From an uncultured Collinsella sp. (GTDB lineage Bacteria > Actinomycetota > Coriobacteriia > Coriobacteriales > Coriobacteriaceae): a stretch of DNA of 5,951 bases. The stretch is taken from the NCBI GenBank assembly GCA_902490095.1, contig CABUCQ010000127.1:1-5951 (forward strand), given 5' to 3'. The position numbers were made by a program, and so were the translations under genes. Shown in pieces: positions 5,796 to 5,951 of the stretch (position 1 is the stretch's first letter; every line of letters begins with the position of its first letter). The notes under the pieces are model-generated. The model did not search any database. It saw only the letters and a list, made by a program, of their open reading frames with translations, and was not told the origin of the DNA.

Positions 5796-5951
5796 CTATA
5801 TCCGCTTGCTGCGGGCTTGCTTGAGCCAGTTCCTCTTGAAAGAGCCTATACCTCCGAAGAACTTGTTGTACGTCTCACCGTTCTCCTTGGCCTCGCACTT
5901 GACCAAGGCAAGTTCGATGGTGCAGAGGTAATCCGCCACTTGCTCGAGGCG
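5796..5951 (-). CDS. Unrecognised protein, 3' part only
   Basis: The gene enters from the right edge on the minus strand; 51 residues and a TAG (5796-5798) are visible. I do not recognise the family. The segment is mostly helical in character, with LEQVADYLCTIELALVKCE, then an aromatic-glycine stretch (YNKFFGGIGSF), then a strongly basic end (KRNWLKQARSKRI) that could contact nucleic acid. Third positions are mainly G or C, which supports coding in this frame, although ATA, GGA, AGG and CAA codons, rare in the housekeeping genes here, cluster toward the end. It faces guaA tail to tail, outside the guaA terminator. The coding signal seems to continue in another frame beyond this stop. Confidence 0.55.
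   Translation of the reverse strand, partial: RLEQVADYLCTIELALVKCEAKENGETYNKFFGGIGSFKRNWLKQARSKRI

Noticed and set aside
5671..5931. Plus-strand 86-codon open frame after guaA
   Set aside because: It has no ribosome site and an Ala/Ser/Arg-rich start; minus-strand frames in the same span have host-like third positions.

Overview
The window is GC-rich (about 60 %) bacterial chromosome with strong G/C preference at third codon positions (AAG, CTG, CGC, GCC, GAG dominate). Gene content is mostly housekeeping. The gene set, the protein style and a family 4 phospho-glycosidase suggest a gut Actinomycetota of the Coriobacteriia, such as Collinsella or a relative. That placement rests on impression, not on a search.

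Layout, left to right. Positions 2-343 are the 3' end of a 6-phospho-alpha-glucosidase gene (GH4) on the plus strand. A 127-bp gap follows, holding a 19-bp hairpin that touches a TATACT -10 box. Next comes a likely two-gene plus-strand operon: ychF (471-1547), a universally conserved P-loop ATPase/GTPase, and an 11-nt spacing to a small DUF1648 membrane protein (1559-1942). Facing it on the minus strand, 9 bp away, is a 129-residue protein (1952-2341) that resembles only the C-terminal part of Cof-type HAD phosphatases and lacks their catalytic aspartates. It is divergent from a 72-residue XRE-type regulator (2418-2636). Their shared control region is built around a perfect 24-bp palindrome (2365-2388) containing overlapping TATAGT -10 boxes for both strands. 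The regulator converges on ansA, a cytoplasmic type I L-asparaginase (2658-3671, minus). A 268-bp divergent region separates ansA from guaA, the GMP synthetase (3940-5538, plus), which ends in a very clear intrinsic terminator (5557-5598). The last 350 bp hold small inverted and direct repeats and, on the minus strand, the end of an unrecognised gene (5796-5951) whose coding signal appears to jump frame and continue to 5684.

Biologically, guaA makes GMP from XMP using glutamine; ansA releases ammonia from asparagine; ychF is a translation and stress-linked factor; the GH4 enzyme works downstream of PTS uptake of alpha-glucosides. These share no single pathway. The two places most likely to hold something undescribed are the self-contained XRE/palindrome/dead-HAD module in the middle, and the material after guaA, a gene whose 3' end is a known integration site for genomic islands.
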